Origin: Chloracidobacterium sp. CP2_5A
Lineage (GTDB): Bacteria > Acidobacteriota > Blastocatellia > Chloracidobacteriales > Chloracidobacteriaceae
Assembly: GCA_002254845.1 (NCBI GenBank)
Contig: NKPT01000036.1
Span: 1-35,295 of the forward strand
Direction: 5' to 3'
Length of the DNA: 35,295 nucleotides
Shown: positions 7,769 to 15,428 of the stretch, piece by piece
Layout of the letters: each line of letters opens with the position of its first letter
How positions within the stretch are numbered: the stretch's first letter is position 1
The notes under the pieces: generated by a model
The model's database searches: none
Seen by the model: the letters and a program-made list of their open reading frames with translations, nothing else
What the model was told of the DNA's origin: nothing
Translations under genes and position numbers: made by a program

Positions 7769-8881
7769 ATGCCAATCACCATTTCGGGCCTTCGGCGACT
7801 TGACCCGCCCCATGTCACGGCGCAGAGCGACATCCACGATTGGCTGGCGCGCGCCCATGCGACAGCGGACGCCGGCGCCGATCCGACACGCTTGCGGCGG
7901 GCGCTAGATCGCTTTGGCTGTTCGCCTGATCGCATCGCCCAGCGGTTTCACGCCCTTGAAGACTTTACCCATAGCGACTGGGCGCGCATGCGGATTTTCG
8001 ACGCGACACAAGCCCCTGCAGGACGGCGACTAGGCGCGCGCATGGCGTTTTTCGCCCAGGTCGCGCAGGAGGCTTTCGACGCCTTTTACGCCACGGAAGC
8101 AGTCGCGCCAGCGCATATCATTCACGTCACCTGCACAGGCTATGTCGCGCCAAGCGCGGCGCAGCGGCTCGTCGCGGCGAAGGGCTGGACGGAAACCGTT
8201 GTGACGCATGCCTACCACATGGGCTGCTACGCGGCGTTTCCGGCCATTCGGCAGGCGGCGGGCTTTGTCGCCGCCGAGGGGCCGGCGACGCGGGCGGATG
8301 TCGTGCATACGGAACTGTGTACGCTGCACCTCAACCCAACGCTCCGCGACCCCGAGCAGCTCGTCATTCAGAGCCTTTTCGCGGACGGCTTCGCTCGCTA
8401 TTCAGTGACCGGCGAGTTGTCTTGCGCGCCGCGCTTTGAGCTGCTGGCGATGGCGGAGGAAGTGTTGCCGGATTCCGCCGAGGCAATGACCTGGCAGTGC
8501 GCCGAATGGGGCTTTCACATGACGCTGGCGCGCGACGTGCCGGCGCAAATTGCGCAGGCGCTGCCAAAGTTTATCGCCGGACTGGCGCGGCGCGGCGGAT
8601 GGACGGAGGCGGAGGCGCGCCGGGCGGTTTACGCCATTCACCCCGGCGGGCCGAAAATCATCGAGCAGGCGCAGGCGGCGCTAGAGCTGACCGACGCGCA
8701 GACCGCCGCCAGTCGGCGAGTCCTGCGCGCCCGCGGCAATATGTCCTCGGCGACGCTCCCGCATGTATGGGCGGACATTCTTGAGGATGAGGCGGTTCCC
8801 GATGGCGCGCTGGTCTTGAGCTTAGCGTTCGGTCCCGGACTCACCCTCTGCGGCAATCTCATGGTCAAAAGGGCGTCATGA
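7769..8881 (+). CDS. Type III polyketide synthase (chalcone/alkylresorcinol synthase-like)
   Basis: A 370-residue homodimeric-type ketosynthase. It extends an acyl-CoA starter with malonyl-CoA and cyclises it, usually to alkylresorcinols, alkylpyrones or similar phenolic lipids in bacteria. The full catalytic triad is visible: Cys153 in HMGCYAAFP, His291 in AIHPGGPKII and Asn324 in RARGNMSSATLPHVW. The C-terminal GPGLT is also typical. The ATG at 7769 fits family length; an in-frame TTG at 7721 would add 16 residues without a better ribosome-binding site. Its stop overlaps the next gene's start (ATGA), so the two are translationally coupled. Together with the downstream methyltransferase this indicates production of a methylated phenolic or pyrone lipid. 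The product itself is not known. Confidence 0.92.
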   Translation: MPITISGLRRLDPPHVTAQSDIHDWLARAHATADAGADPTRLRRALDRFGCSPDRIAQRFHALEDFTHSDWARMRIFDATQAPAGRRLGARMAFFAQVAQEAFDAFYATEAVAPAHIIHVTCTGYVAPSAAQRLVAAKGWTETVVTHAYHMGCYAAFPAIRQAAGFVAAEGPATRADVVHTELCTLHLNPTLRDPEQLVIQSLFADGFARYSVTGELSCAPRFELLAMAEEVLPDSAEAMTWQCAEWGFHMTLARDVPAQIAQALPKFIAGLARRGGWTEAEARRAVYAIHPGGPKIIEQAQAALELTDAQTAASRRVLRARGNMSSATLPHVWADILEDEAVPDGALVLSLAFGPGLTLCGNLMVKRAS

Positions 8882-9342
8882 CAACGCATTGGCTGCTCGC
8901 GCTGCCATTTTTGCTGCAGGGGGCGGCGATGGTCGCGGACGAGTTTTGGTTTCACTGGCGGCGCGGTCTGGGTCGGTGGGAGCGCATTGGCCATCCGGTG
9001 GATACGCTGACTGTGCTGGTCTGCTACGGCATTGCGCTGCTGGCGCCTTACTCGCCGACCGCGCTGGCGTGGTACGTTGGCTGCGCCGCGTTCTCCATGC
9101 TGTGCGTGACGAAGGACGAGCTCGTGCATGCGCGGGCCTGCTCGCCTGGCGAGCATTGGCTGCACGCCGTGTTGTTTTTGCTCCATCCGGTCACGCTGGC
9201 CGCCGCCGCGCTCATCTGGATGGATGCGCCGCCGGGTGCCGCCGCCGGCAAGAGCTTTCTTGCCGGCGCCTTTGGCGTCAGCGCGGCGTTTGGACTCTAT
9301 CAGTTGCTGTACTGGAACGTCTGGAGGCCGCGCCCGGCATGA
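8878..9342 (+). CDS. Polytopic membrane protein with conserved His/Asp/Glu pairs, in the PKS operon
   Basis: A 154-residue protein with about four membrane segments (near 5-20, 45-75, 95-113 and 125-145). It is not assigned to a named family here. Charged residues cluster at the membrane edges in patterns such as DEFWFH (21-26), GHPVD (38-42), DELVH (80-84), EHWLH (92-96) and LHP (102-104). Such spacing recalls membrane di-iron hydroxylases and desaturases but does not match their eight-His signature, so an oxygenase role is only a hypothesis. It overlaps both neighbours by ATGA junctions and must be co-translated with the type III PKS and the methyltransferase. It may modify, anchor or export their product. 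Confidence 0.85.
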   Translation: MTTHWLLALPFLLQGAAMVADEFWFHWRRGLGRWERIGHPVDTLTVLVCYGIALLAPYSPTALAWYVGCAAFSMLCVTKDELVHARACSPGEHWLHAVLFLLHPVTLAAAALIWMDAPPGAAAGKSFLAGAFGVSAAFGLYQLLYWNVWRPRPA

Positions 9343-10070
9343 CAAGCGTCAACAACGCGCTTTACGACGCCTTAGGCGAGCGGTGGCACGCCGCGCAGGA
9401 CGACCCCGTCGCTCTGCTGCGCGCCGAAGGAAAACTCCGCAACCCGTGGATCGCTTCTGAAATCGCGGCGCGCTGCGGGAAAGGCGCGCCCGTTCTCGAC
9501 ATCGGCTGCGGCGGCGGCTTTCTGTCGAATGAGCTGGCCCGCGCCGGGTTCGCCGTCATCGGACTGGATCAGTCGGTAGAAAGCTTGGCAGTGGCGCGGG
9601 CGCATGACGAAACTGGCAGCGTCCGCTACGAGGCCGGCGACGCGCTCGCGCTGCCATACCCGGACGCCTCCTTTTCCGCCGTATGCGCGATGGACTTTCT
9701 CGAGCATGTCGAAGACCCGGCGGGCGCGATTCGGGAAGCGGCGCGCGTCCTGCGCCCCGGCGGGCTGTTTTTCGCCTCGACCTTCAACCGCAACTGGCTG
9801 AGCTGGCTGGTGGTCATCAAGGGCGTGGAGTGGTTCGTACGCAATACGCCGCCGAATATGCACGTCCTGCGGCTGTTTATCACGCCGGCGGAAATGGAGC
9901 GCTACTGCTTGACGGCCGGACTCAAGGGCGCGTTTTTTCGCGGGATGCGCCCGCGCGTGGATCGCGCCTTTTGGCGGCTGCTGCGAACAGGCGTTGTGCC
10001 CCCGGATTTCGCGTTCGCTTTCGTGTCGTCGCTGGCGACGGGCTACCTTGTCAGGGCTGAGAAATCGTGA
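9339..10070 (+). CDS. SAM-dependent methyltransferase, UbiG/UbiE-like
   Basis: A 243-residue class I methyltransferase. Motif I is VLDIGCGGGFLS, followed by VIGLDQS (acidic end of strand 2), GDALALPYPDASFSAV and the post-motif EAARVLRPGGLFF. The closest recognisable type is the UbiG-like 3-demethylubiquinone O-methyltransferase subgroup, including the FNRNWLSWLV region. Since this organism appears to use menaquinone and the gene is fused by a 4-base ATGA overlap to a type III PKS operon, the likelier substrate is the hydroxyl of a phenolic polyketide. That assignment is inferred from context. Confidence 0.88.
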   Translation: MTSVNNALYDALGERWHAAQDDPVALLRAEGKLRNPWIASEIAARCGKGAPVLDIGCGGGFLSNELARAGFAVIGLDQSVESLAVARAHDETGSVRYEAGDALALPYPDASFSAVCAMDFLEHVEDPAGAIREAARVLRPGGLFFASTFNRNWLSWLVVIKGVEWFVRNTPPNMHVLRLFITPAEMERYCLTAGLKGAFFRGMRPRVDRAFWRLLRTGVVPPDFAFAFVSSLATGYLVRAEKS

Positions 10071-10114
10071 AGCAGCGCAATGCCCCGCGCGGGTAGCCCG
10101 GTTGCCAGAGTCGG

Positions 10115-11242
10115 CTATGTCTGCGGAATCTCCGACGCCGCGGGCATGGCTGAGGTTTCCGGAGTCGGGGCCGGCGAAGGGAGCGACGCCGGCGGCATGG
10201 CCCGCGGGCGCTCCGGGCGGTCGCTCAAGCCGCGCTCGCCCGCCGGGCGCGACTCTTCCGACAGCTTGCCGAAAATCATCTTTCCGGCGGTGGTTTGCAG
10301 GACGCTCGTCACGCTGATGTCCACCGCCCGCCCGATGAAGCGCCGGGCATGATCGACAACCACCATCGTGCCGTCGTCGAGGTAGGCGACGCCTTGGTTG
10401 TATTCCTTGCCTTCCTTGAGGATAAACACCTGCATGGTCTCGCCCGGCAGGACGACCGGGCGCAGCGCGTTAGCCAGCTCGTTGATATTGAGCACCAGCA
10501 CGCCGCGCAACTGCGCCACCTTGTTGAGGTTGAAATCGTTGGTGACAATTTTGGCGTCGAGTTGCTTGGCCAGCTCGATGAGCTTGAGGTCAACCTCCCG
10601 AATGTTGGGGAAGTCCATGTCGGTGATGATGGTGTCGAGCTTTTTGTTTTTCTGAAGGCGCTGAAGGATGTCGAGTCCCCGCCGGCCGCGATTGCGCTTG
10701 GTCGCTTCGGCGCTGTCGGCGACGTGCTGCAGCTCGCGCAGAACAAATTGCGCGATGATGAGGCGCTCGCTCAGGAAACCGGTCTCGGCGATGTCAGCGA
10801 TACGCCCGTCAATGATGACGCTTGTATCCAACACAAGGTTTTGCGGGCGGCTGTCGCCGCCAGCCGCGCCCTTAGCCGAGCCAGCGAAGAGTTCCCACCA
10901 GCGGTCGCTGGCGGCCCCACGCGTCATGCCCAGATAACCCAGGGCCAGCGCGGCGGTCAGGACAAGATAAGTTTTGGACGCTGCCGGCAATCCTGGCTGG
11001 AAGCTAATCAAGACGCCAACGATGGCCGCGGCCGTCAGCCCGGCCAACAGCCCGCCGAAACCGCCAATCAGCATGGCGATGGGACGCTCGCGCAAATAGA
11101 GTTCGAGCCCGATAATGCCGATGCCAACCGTGAGTCCGAGCGCCGCCGACCACAGCGGCGACGATAGCGGCTGAGCCAGCCAGGCCGTTCCTAGCGAAAA
11201 CAAGATAAATCCAGCGCGTAGAACGAGATGATCGCGATTCAT
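10115..11242 (-). CDS. Membrane-anchored PIN-TRAM domain protein (YacL-like)
   Basis: A 375-residue protein. Four membrane segments occupy about residues 8-105. They are followed by a PIN nuclease domain that starts at LVLDTSVIIDGRI (Asp139, Asp145) and includes the acidic FVLRELQHV and VTNDFNLN motifs, and then a TRAM RNA-binding domain (about 270-335). The C-terminus is a Pro/Ala/Ser-rich tail. This layout is that of the YacL family seen in many bacteria and thought to act as a membrane-tethered ribonuclease. RNA targets are unknown. It converges on the methyltransferase gene with a 44-base gap and diverges from the ABC permease. Confidence 0.9.
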   Translation of the reverse strand: MNRDHLVLRAGFILFSLGTAWLAQPLSSPLWSAALGLTVGIGIIGLELYLRERPIAMLIGGFGGLLAGLTAAAIVGVLISFQPGLPAASKTYLVLTAALALGYLGMTRGAASDRWWELFAGSAKGAAGGDSRPQNLVLDTSVIIDGRIADIAETGFLSERLIIAQFVLRELQHVADSAEATKRNRGRRGLDILQRLQKNKKLDTIITDMDFPNIREVDLKLIELAKQLDAKIVTNDFNLNKVAQLRGVLVLNINELANALRPVVLPGETMQVFILKEGKEYNQGVAYLDDGTMVVVDHARRFIGRAVDISVTSVLQTTAGKMIFGKLSEESRPAGERGLSDRPERPRAMPPASLPSPAPTPETSAMPAASEIPQT

Positions 11243-11379
11243 GTGACTCTATGGGGCGAAGGCTCACAGTTGGCTGATTGAGGGCGGAGGTTCAAGGCGG
11301 CGTCATTCGCGGTATTGGAAATGTGACCGATTCGCTATTGTGTCGCAAGGCAATGTGACGGCGCGGATGCGCGCCCAGG

Positions 11380-11442
11380 AAGGCGCGGTCGCCTGCCCAA
11401 GCTGGATGTCGTTGGGCGACCTGTCGTTGGCGACCGCGCCTT
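11380..11442. promoter_or_regulatory. Large perfect inverted repeat in front of the ABC permease start
   Basis: AAGGCGCGGTCGCC (11380-11393) pairs perfectly with GGCGACCGCGCCTT (11429-11442). An inner GCCCAA/TTGGGC pair (11395-11400 and 11412-11417) extends the structure. It ends nine bases before the ATG at 11452, so in RNA it would sit directly against the ribosome-binding site. No T-run follows, which argues against a simple terminator. Confidence 0.6.
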
Positions 11443-11451
11443 GAAGAAAGG

Positions 11452-12567
11452 ATGGAGCTGCTTGTGCAATCCCTAGCCTGGTCGAGCTTAACCTACCGTC
11501 CGGCGCGCTCGCTGGCGACGGCGTTTGGGGTGGCGGTTGGCACGGTGTTGGTTTTGTTGACAACCGGGCTGGCGCGGGGCGTCATTACTGAACGCGCCGA
11601 GCGCGAATCGCGGGTCGGGGCGCACATTATCGTTCGTCCGGCTGGGTCGTTTGGCGGCGGCGTGGTGTCAAATCAGCCGGCCTACCCGCTGGACAACCTG
11701 CCGCGCATCGCGGCGCTGCCCGGCGTCCGCGCCGTTGTGCCGGTGATCCAATACGCGCTGCCTTCCGACAGCGGCATCGGCTTTCGCTTGCTGGAAGGCG
11801 TCTCGTGGGCGGACTACGCCGCCATGAGCGGCGCGCGGATTGTCGCCGGGCGCGCGCCCCGAAACCCGGACGAGATCGTGATTGACCGCGAGCAGGCGCG
11901 GCAAAAAGGGTTCGCCCTCGGCGAGCGGGTGACGCTGGCGAAGCGTACGTTCACGGTCGCGGGCGTGTACGACCCGCCCAGCGGGGCGCGCATCAAGGTG
12001 CCGTTTGAGACGCTCGCGCAGATGCTCGAAGCGCCCGGACGGTGCTCGATGGCGCTTGTGCAGTGCCAGGCGGCGGACGAGCAAGACGCTGTCTATCAGC
12101 GCCTGCGCGAGGCCTTCCCGGTCGATCAGCTTATTTTCGTCAGGGACTTGCCGAGCCTTTACGCTGGAAGCCTGCCGGCGCTGGACGCGTTTTTGCGGGT
12201 GGTGGTCGGGCTGGCGCTGGTTATCAGCTTGTTGATCGTGTCGCTGGCAATGTACACCTCGGTGGTGGAGCGCACCCGCGAAATCGGCATCCTCAAGTCG
12301 CTCGGCGCGACCAACGCCTTCATTTTACTGGCCATTGAGAAGGAAGCGCTGCTGTTGAGCGGTATTGGCGTCCTGTTGGGCGTCGGGCTAGCCTACCTTG
12401 GGCGCTGGTGGATTGTGAGCTTCACTGCGTTTCGCGCCATCGAGTTCGAGCCGGTCTGGTTGGCGACGACGGCGATGGTCGCTTTGGTCGGCGGTTGCGG
12501 CGGCGCGCTGTATCCGGCCTGGCGGGCGATGCGGCTTGATCCGGTGGAAGCGCTTCGTTACGAGTAA
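11452..12567 (+). CDS. ABC transporter permease, FtsX/MacB type
   Basis: A 371-residue permease with one N-terminal membrane segment (about 21-40), a periplasmic MacB-PCD-like domain (about 45-240) and three C-terminal membrane helices. It includes the FtsX signature region VVERTREIGILKSLGA and ends in the typical PAWRAMRLDPVEALRYE. Such permeases pair with a LolD/MacB-like ATPase in mechanotransmission, lipoprotein or peptide export. No ATPase or membrane-fusion protein is adjacent, so partners must be elsewhere. A GTG at 11464, preceded by GGAG at 11454-11457, is a plausible alternative start. The hairpin at 11380-11442 may influence its translation. Confidence 0.85.
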   Translation: MELLVQSLAWSSLTYRPARSLATAFGVAVGTVLVLLTTGLARGVITERAERESRVGAHIIVRPAGSFGGGVVSNQPAYPLDNLPRIAALPGVRAVVPVIQYALPSDSGIGFRLLEGVSWADYAAMSGARIVAGRAPRNPDEIVIDREQARQKGFALGERVTLAKRTFTVAGVYDPPSGARIKVPFETLAQMLEAPGRCSMALVQCQAADEQDAVYQRLREAFPVDQLIFVRDLPSLYAGSLPALDAFLRVVVGLALVISLLIVSLAMYTSVVERTREIGILKSLGATNAFILLAIEKEALLLSGIGVLLGVGLAYLGRWWIVSFTAFRAIEFEPVWLATTAMVALVGGCGGALYPAWRAMRLDPVEALRYE

Positions 12568-12595
12568 CGCCGTCGCGGCGGAGCGACGCTGCCTT

Positions 12596-12625
12596 ATCAA
12601 AGCTCTCTGCATCAAAGCTCTCTGC
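12596..12625. repeat. 15-bp perfect tandem duplication
   Basis: ATCAAAGCTCTCTGC occurs twice head to tail (12596-12610 and 12611-12625) in the 223-base gap between the ABC permease and the MFS gene. Confidence 0.9.
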
Positions 12626-12790
12626 CCTCAGGGGTCGTCAAGCTCCGCGGGGCGGCGTCCCGTCCGCGCCCGTGGCTTGCGCTCCCGCCGGGTGCGGCTG
12701 TTGACGCGGCGACCTTCGCGCCTGAGCCGCCCAGCCGCGGGAACCCGGCCTTGCATCCGGCGGCCAAAAGCCATAGGAAGCGGCGTAGGC

Positions 12791-14074
12791 ATGGCGACCA
12801 TCGGCTACATTGCGCTTCTGCGCCGGAATTCGCGCTTCCGGCGCGTCTGGTTGGCGCAACTCGTCAGCGAGCTAGGCGACTGGCTCAACTACGCCGCGCT
12901 GATGCAGTTGGCGCGGCAGTACGGCGGGGGCGCGGAGGTTGCCGCCCTCATCATCGCCATTGAGCTGCTCCCCTTTCCGCTCTGGAGCCCAGTCGCTGGC
13001 ATGGTCGCCGACCGCTTCAACCGGCGACACGTCATGATGGCGGCCGACATCTTGCGCGCCGTGATTGTCTTAGGCTTCCTGCTCATTGACCGCCCGGAAC
13101 GGCTCTGGCTCATCTATGTCCTGTCGGCGCTCCAATTTTCGCTGGCGGCGTTCTTTGAGCCGGCGCGCCAGGCGCTGATTCCGTCCGTCGCGGGACTGAA
13201 AGAACTCATCACAGCCAATCAGCTCACGAGCATCACGTGGTCGTTCACGCTGGGTTTGGGCGGGTTTCTGGGGGGCGTTGTCGCCAACGCCTTCGGCTTG
13301 ACGGCAGCCTTTCTCGTGGACGCGGCGTCGTTTCTGGTTTCCTTCGCCATTCTGTTCGGCATGGCGGACGCGCCGCGCCCGCCAGCGTCGTCCAGCGCCG
13401 CCGCCGATGCCGGCTTCTGGGTCGCCATCAAATACCTTATCGCCCATCCGGTCACGCTCGCCGTGGCGCTCGTCAAGACCGGGATTTCCATTGCCGGCAG
13501 CGGCGTTTGGCTGCTGGCGGTCGTCTATGGGCAAACGGTCTTCCCGCTGGGCAAAGACGGCGCGCTGGCGGTGGGCATTCTCAACGGCGCGCACGGCCTT
13601 GGCGCGCTGGTCGGCGCGCTGGCGGCGGGGTGGTTCATGCGGCGACGGCTCAACATCGCGTGGAGCATTTTTTGGCTGTTCATGTTGCGCGGCGCGTTCT
13701 TTCTTTGCTGGGCCGGCGCGGTGCGCCTATGGATGGTCGCGGCGGCGACCATTCTCATCACCGTTTGCGGCAGCCTGCTATGGGTAATGAGCACGACGCT
13801 GCTCCAGCGGCTTACGCCGGACGAGCTTCGCGGGCGCGTTTTCGCCATCGAGTTTGGCGCGCTGACCTTTGCCATGGCCGCGTTTCTCTGGATGACCGGG
13901 CGGGCGCTCGATGGCTGGGGCTGGACGCCGGCCTTCACCGTCGCGGCTACGGGCGCGACCGCGTTTTTGGTCGCCGGCGGATGGCTCGCGCTGATGGGCG
14001 CGTCGATGCTGACCAAGCTGAGCGCGGATGCGCCGCCGAAAGAAAAGCCGGTTGGGGAACCGGACGCCGCCTGA
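12791..14074 (+). CDS. MFS transporter, EntS-like (MFS_3) subgroup
   Basis: A 427-residue transporter with about 12 hydrophobic segments. It has the cytoplasmic loop motif GMVADRFNRRHVMMAADILRA after helix 2 and the central LTPDELRGRVFAIEFG segment, both typical of the MFS_3 group that includes the enterobactin exporter EntS. The open frame extends far upstream, but the ATG at 12791 fits the family N-terminus and follows AGGAAG. Substrate is unknown; export of a small molecule or siderophore-like compound is what relatives do. The serpin gene starts 49 bases after its stop, so the two may be co-transcribed. Confidence 0.88.
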   Translation: MATIGYIALLRRNSRFRRVWLAQLVSELGDWLNYAALMQLARQYGGGAEVAALIIAIELLPFPLWSPVAGMVADRFNRRHVMMAADILRAVIVLGFLLIDRPERLWLIYVLSALQFSLAAFFEPARQALIPSVAGLKELITANQLTSITWSFTLGLGGFLGGVVANAFGLTAAFLVDAASFLVSFAILFGMADAPRPPASSSAAADAGFWVAIKYLIAHPVTLAVALVKTGISIAGSGVWLLAVVYGQTVFPLGKDGALAVGILNGAHGLGALVGALAAGWFMRRRLNIAWSIFWLFMLRGAFFLCWAGAVRLWMVAAATILITVCGSLLWVMSTTLLQRLTPDELRGRVFAIEFGALTFAMAAFLWMTGRALDGWGWTPAFTVAATGATAFLVAGGWLALMGASMLTKLSADAPPKEKPVGEPDAA

Positions 14075-14123
14075 TGCGTCCGCAGTGAGGCAAGAAGATA
14101 ATGTTCCTTAGGAGATTGAGCCT

Positions 14124-15428
14124 ATGAAGTCGCATGCGCGTGCGCTCGTTTTCGCGCTCTTGGCGATTTTTCCGCTTCTCGGTCATGATTTGTCGGCGCA
14201 AAAGCGGAAGCGCCGTCCACAGCCCGCGCCGCCGTCCGCCACGCCCTCCGCAACCAAGGAGCCGCTTATGAATTCCGCCACCGCGTTGCCGGATGCCGCC
14301 GCCGGCGTTAATCGCTTTGCCTTCGCGCTGCACCAGCGGCTCGCCCGCCAAACCGATGACAATTTGTTTTTCTCGCCCTACAGCCTTGTTTCCGCGCTGG
14401 CGATGACGGCGCTGGGGGCGCGCGGGGCGACGCTCGCGGAAATGAGCCGGGCGCTCCAGTTCCCAGCGGGCGTGCCGCATGCCGCCTTCGCCGCGCAGGA
14501 TCGCCTGCTGAACGCCCCGAGCGCCCCTTATCGGCTCGCCGTCGCCAATGCGCTCTGGGGGCAGCGCGGGCTCGGCTTCGAGCCGGACTTCCTGACGGCG
14601 ACCAAGGCGAGCTACGGGGCGGGGCTGGAAGAAGTCGACTTTCGCGGCAATCCCGAAGGCTCGCGCAGCCGAATCAACGACTGGGTATCCAGCAAAACCA
14701 ACGGCCGCATTCCTGATTTGCTTCCCCCCGGCTTCATCACGCCGATGACGCGACTCGTCTTGAGCAACGCTATCTACTTCAAAGGCGATTGGGCGGCGGC
14801 TTTCGACCGCGACGGGACGAACGAAAACGACCAGTTCCGGCTGCCGGGCGGCGCAACGACGACCGTCGCCATGATGAACCGAACGGGACGCTACAGCCAC
14901 ATCGACGGCGGAACGTTCCAGGCGCTCGTCCTGCCCTACCGGGGCAATGACCTTTCGATGGTCGTCTTGCTCCCAAACGCCGTTGACGGCCTTCCGGCGC
15001 TGGAGCAATCGCTGACCAGCGAGAAGCTTCAGGGGTGGTTGAATAAAGCGATCGCCCGCGAAGTTCAGGTTGGCTTTCCGCGCTTCAAGCTCGCGCTGCG
15101 GCTTGACAGCCTGTCAAATGATTTGCAGGCGCTCGGCATGAGGCTGGCTTTCACTGAAAGCGCCGATTTTTCGGCAATGACCAAACAGACGCAGCTTTGC
15201 ATTGACGCCATCGCGCACAAGGCGTTTGTAGAGGTGAACGAGGAAGGGACGGAAGCGGCGGCAGCCACCGGCGTCGGCATGCGGACGACTTCGATTGCCG
15301 TCGAGCCCTCGCGTCCGGTGGTCTTCCGGGCCGATCGCCCGTTTTTGTTCATCATCCGGGATAACCGCAGCGGCGCGGCGCTGTTTATGGGGCGAGTGAT
15401 GAATCCGTCCGCGCCAGGCCAAAGCTGA
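14124..15428 (+). CDS. Secreted serpin (serine/cysteine protease inhibitor)
   Basis: A 434-residue protein with an N-terminal signal peptide (FALLAIFPLLGHDLSAQ), a basic/Pro-rich linker (about 27-45) and a full serpin domain (about 60-428). Serpin landmarks include NLFFSPYSLVSALAM, INDWVSSKTNGRIPDLL, LVLSNAIYFKGDW and the C-terminal RPFLFIIRDNRSG-LFMGRV. The reactive-loop hinge EEGTEAAAAT (373-382) has the small residues needed for strand insertion, so it should be inhibitory. Canonical spacing would place the cleavage site near RTTS (387-390), but the segment after it is longer than usual, so the exact P1 residue is uncertain. An AGGAG (14109-14113) supports the start. The target protease is unknown. 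Its last 44 bases overlap the convergent MFS gene. Confidence 0.95.
   Translation: MKSHARALVFALLAIFPLLGHDLSAQKRKRRPQPAPPSATPSATKEPLMNSATALPDAAAGVNRFAFALHQRLARQTDDNLFFSPYSLVSALAMTALGARGATLAEMSRALQFPAGVPHAAFAAQDRLLNAPSAPYRLAVANALWGQRGLGFEPDFLTATKASYGAGLEEVDFRGNPEGSRSRINDWVSSKTNGRIPDLLPPGFITPMTRLVLSNAIYFKGDWAAAFDRDGTNENDQFRLPGGATTTVAMMNRTGRYSHIDGGTFQALVLPYRGNDLSMVVLLPNAVDGLPALEQSLTSEKLQGWLNKAIAREVQVGFPRFKLALRLDSLSNDLQALGMRLAFTESADFSAMTKQTQLCIDAIAHKAFVEVNEEGTEAAAATGVGMRTTSIAVEPSRPVVFRADRPFLFIIRDNRSGAALFMGRVMNPSAPGQS

Noticed and set aside
13947-15008. Minus-strand open frame opposite the MFS gene end and the serpin
   Set aside because: Arg-rich composition with no recognisable domain, opposite two well-supported genes.
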